64,000 nt of DNA. Source: Epiperipatus broadwayi. Lineage: Eukaryota; Onychophora; Udeonychophora; Euonychophora; Peripatidae. This document shows positions 61,250-64,000 of this stretch, piece by piece. Numbering within the stretch: position 1 is the stretch's first letter; each line of letters starts with the position of its first letter. Under the pieces are notes generated by a model. The model saw nothing but the letters and a program-made list of their open reading frames with translations, had not been told where the DNA came from and did not search any database. The position numbers were made by a program, and so were the translations under genes. The stretch covers positions 682,001-746,000 of the forward strand of contig JAQFVV010000281.1 in NCBI GenBank assembly GCA_028023455.1. The letters are read 5' to 3'.

Positions 61250-62658
61250 AGTATACGCCTGAATAGACAATGCCTGATTGAAATTGTTTTCAAGCTATGA
61301 TCTGTATTTTTGTGTATTGCATTTATAAACTTGTGCGAGTGTATTTACATGTGGGTTATCTAATTATTCGGGCACAAACAAATATCCAATTATGGGATTC
61401 TATAGGTTTGTTTTATCATTTGTTTTATATTAATAAATATTAATTAGTATTATAAATTTAATTGTGTGTGTTAGCGTTAATTTCTTAGAATAATATTAGA
61501 AAGCAAAAAGTAGGAAAGCAAATGAATCGTTCATGCGCTACATGCACATTTTTATATGTTCCCTCCACCTCTTTCTTACGGTCACCGACTACTACCCCTG
61601 AGTGAGCTAGCCAGAGGTACAAGTTCTAACTACCAGAAATAGATACTCATCCTATCCCAGCATAATTCTTATTTATTCATAGGTAAGATTGGTGCTTGAG
61701 GTCATTATTGATGCTCATAAATATGCTGGGTGAGTAATTAGAGGGCATCGCAAAACGAATCCCACATATATGTGTTCATATTATAAATTTCTGTTAAATT
61801 AAAGAGCAAAACTTAAGTTTAAAATAAGTAATAAATGTATATCACATGTATACATGTTTACGCCGGAATAAACTGTTACAATGGTGCACCAACAAAGGAG
61901 CTTTCGAAAAGTGGAAAGTAGGGGAGGGGGATAGAATATAAGTTAGATAAGACAGTCTACTATGGAGTTTTGTTTATATGTTTTTGTTATATAAAAAAAG
62001 GCAAGAAATACAGTATAAGAGCTATAAAATATAGCTTGTGTAGACGAATTATTGCTGGTAATTTTACTTTGTCTGTATTGAAATTAATTAGGTTAAAATC
62101 GCATTTGAATTAATATTTTAATATATATGTATGTATTGAACAGTCCGTGAAAATTTTGTTGTTTGATTCGAAAAGAAATAATATTATATATGCGAGTTTT
62201 ATTTTCCATTTAAGAGTTTTCTTATTGTGTTAATCATTTAACTGCTTTAACATTTACAAAAGTGAATAAATAAAAAACTTTCATAACATTTTATTTGATA
62301 TAATTAAGAGTGATCAATTTTAGAAAGCAGTATATTGACTATGTTATATATGAACTTGTATATATATACATCTAAACAATACATACAAAGTTTTTTTTTG
62401 AATCTGTTTCATATATGTGTATGCGATTAGGAGATTGATATTTGTGGAACAGTTTTACCCATAAAAGGGCATATTATAAAACACTGCTAGTGCTAGAAAT
62501 TTATGAATTTGTTTTGAACAAGTTAATATTTTGGTTTGATAGGCAAAATAACAAGAAAATACTAATCGTCTCGGTGAAAAATAGAAAGAAAGAGATTAAG
62601 GAATAGGGTTGAAAAGGGCTAGATAGAAAAATTAGACAGAGGACACAGTACTTCGGGG
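61250..62658. other. Non-coding stretch, possibly 5' LTR of the next element
   Basis: No protein-like frame. It directly precedes the retroelement gag region and may contain its LTR, but the partner LTR lies outside the window and no TG...CA pair or primer site could be verified. Confidence 0.3.
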
Positions 62659-63314
62659 ATGGAGAGCACGTCTGGTGTGTCTGATATAGAAATAGTAATA
62701 AAATATGTAAAAGGGAGTCAGATGGAAGGGTTGAAAATAAAAACGTACAGAGGGTAAAAGGAGGAGTGGCCAATAGAGCATATTAAAAGCCTACAAAGAT
62801 ATTTTGATACCCATGGAATACCAGAGAAAGATAAAGTAATAATAGCATGCCACCACCTTGAAGGATATGCTGAGGCTGAGTGAAATTCACTTTTACACCA
62901 GCCACAGACATACCCAGATTATAAAAAGGGTTTGAAGAAGGCCTTCTGGAGGAAAGAGATGCAGGAACACATTAGAGTCCAGTTAATGAAAGAGAAGTTT
63001 CACGAAAATAATGGAGAAGAATATGTACCTTTTTCAGGAGACAGGTGGCCATGCTAAAAACACTGGAAGCATGCAGACTGTCTGAAAAACAGATTCTAAG
63101 AATAGTTTGCAGAAATCTACTGGAGGAAATCAGCTGGGTGATAGAAGTAAGGAGGGAGAAAACAGTGAAAGTGATAGATAGACTATTGAGTCAGATGGAG
63201 GTAAGTAAACAGATGAGGCAAATTTATGAGCAAGGATTGAGGTTGGGAGAGCAGACAGGAATTCATGGAATAAAAAAAGGATATGGACAAGAGAAAAGGG
63301 AAATAAAAATTTAG
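62659..63314 (+). pseudogene. Gag remnant of the right-edge retrotransposon
   Basis: It starts with ATG in MESTSGVSDIEIVIK. In one frame, through TAA (62755) and TGA (62881), it reads EEWPIEHIKSLQRYFDTHGI, then CHHLEGYAEAE, NSLLHQPQTYPDYKKGLKKA and FWRKEMQEHIRVQLMKEKFH. A one-base loss near 63030 moves the continuation (RRQVAMLKTLEACRLSEKQI) to the next frame, open to 63314. The helical, charged make-up and the place before a protease fit a retrotransposon capsid. A zinc knuckle is not visible. Confidence 0.65.
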
Positions 63315-63920
63315 TGTGTTCGTGGGAAGCCAGAGTCCCAGGTTATGAATGTCAGACATGCCCCAAAATTCACACAACAGTGAATCAAATCGAGATGGAG
63401 GCCCTTTTGGATTTGGGTAATCAGGTTTCAGTGATAGCAGAAAAACGATACCACAGAATTGGGAAAGAACAATTGGATATACCTACACTACCATTGAAAA
63501 CTGTTCATGTAACAGTGGCCAATAACTGAAAAGCCAAGATTGAGTCCAAACAAATATGGCTACATATTAAAGTTAATGGAGAAAGCTGTCCGCATGTCTT
63601 TTTTATAATGAAAGATTCTGATATGCGACATTTTGTTAGGGTCAGATTTTTTGCATAAATATAAATGCACTTTGGATTATGAAGGCAGGCAAGTCACATG
63701 TAAAGGGAAGGTAGTTAAATTTCTGAGTGAGGGTTTATATAGGTCAGTCGGGGCATTGTGCATGGTGGAAGACTGTACAAATGACATCATTATGGAAAAG
63801 GTACGAGAGGCAAAGATGGCCACGGGAAGTTGGGAAAGCACATTGATGCAAACATTGCAAAAATACCATCAAGTCTCTGACAAACCGGGAATAATACCGG
63901 GTCTTGAACAAAGGATTTGA
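63314..63920 (+). pseudogene. Aspartic protease remnant of the right-edge retrotransposon
   Basis: The frame at 63314-63529 contains MEALLDLGNQVSVI, which corresponds to the retropepsin site (usually D-T/S-G); here it is DLG, so the active-site triad is altered. After a stop and frameshift, 63633-63920 gives LGSDFLHKYKCTLDY, the protease C-terminal (I/L)LG.DFL motif, then a linker toward reverse transcriptase. The ordered motifs with about 70-80 residues between them match the family. Confidence 0.75.
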
Positions 63921-64000
63921 GTAAATGAAAACTAACCGTTTAAAGCCAGGTCATACCCTGTTCCTTATAATTATCGAACCGAAGTGAAAAAGTAAATAGA

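Larger units (their letters stand above)
62659..64000 (+). mobile_element. Broken LTR retrotransposon, 5' coding part
   Basis: Remains of Gag, then protease, then the leader into reverse transcriptase, all on the plus strand and cut off by the window edge. At least two nonsense codons (62755, 62881) and several frameshifts divide it. The final segment reads PVPYNYRTEVKK, the usual lead-in to a gypsy-type reverse transcriptase, followed by a stop. It is unrelated at sequence level to the gypsy element at 11-17 kb. Confidence 0.8.

Noticed and set aside
61019-61270. 83-codon minus-strand ORF with an internal repeat
   Set aside because: The peptide repeat merely reflects the 90 bp tandem duplication.

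Overview
This window looks like intergenic DNA from an A+T-rich animal genome, probably an invertebrate; the lineage cannot be fixed from sequence alone. There are no operons, Shine-Dalgarno sites or dense ORFs. Instead it shows eukaryotic LTR retrotransposons, LINE and Penelope-like remnants, a piggyBac-type MITE with TTAA duplications, foldback elements and (TA)n, (ATA)n and (GAT)n microsatellites. No host gene could be identified with confidence. The only host-like coding hint is a short exon-like stretch at 44622-44743.

Layout. From 1 to about 47150 the DNA reads as a chain of repeat units, most starting TG(T/G)... and ending ...CA, separated only by short (TA)n tracts. They are: the tail of a unit (1-214); an unassigned unit (233-1237); family Y copy 1 (from 1244) carrying a foldback element (2199-2869); an unassigned unit (6732-9530) with a near-perfect hairpin (8598-8773); family X copy A on the minus strand (9543-19451), split by a 5.4 kb Ty3/gypsy element (11426-16806); a 5.8 kb LTR element with 1.6 kb LTRs and one small ORF (19489-25299); an element with 1.4 kb LTR-like repeats and a 0.57 kb non-coding centre (25312-28653); family X copy B (28662-33185); a single-copy unit (33193-36460); family Y copy 2 (36490-41203); and family X copy C (41218-47135) with a piggyBac-like MITE inside (45410-46154). 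Just beyond the next (TA)n is a small reverse-transcriptase fossil.

From 47.2 to 64 kb the chain gives way to non-coding DNA holding a large foldback element (52816-53990), a second member of the 2.2 kb foldback family (54403-54893), a degraded LINE reverse-transcriptase tail on the minus strand (55450-56080), the C-terminal endonuclease part of a Penelope-like element (58513-58744), an exact 90 bp tandem duplication (61067-61246), and the broken gag-protease start of another LTR retrotransposon running off the right edge (62659-64000).

The only substantially intact retroelement protein is the gypsy Gag-protease (14636-15940). Its Pol is interrupted by two in-frame stops, a one-base homopolymer insertion and a 26 bp tandem duplication, so this copy should not be able to move by itself. 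The most unusual aspect is the repeated use of (TA)n tracts as element boundaries, together with a 4.5 kb coding-free repeat (family X) whose copies A and B agree in length to one base once the nested gypsy element is subtracted.
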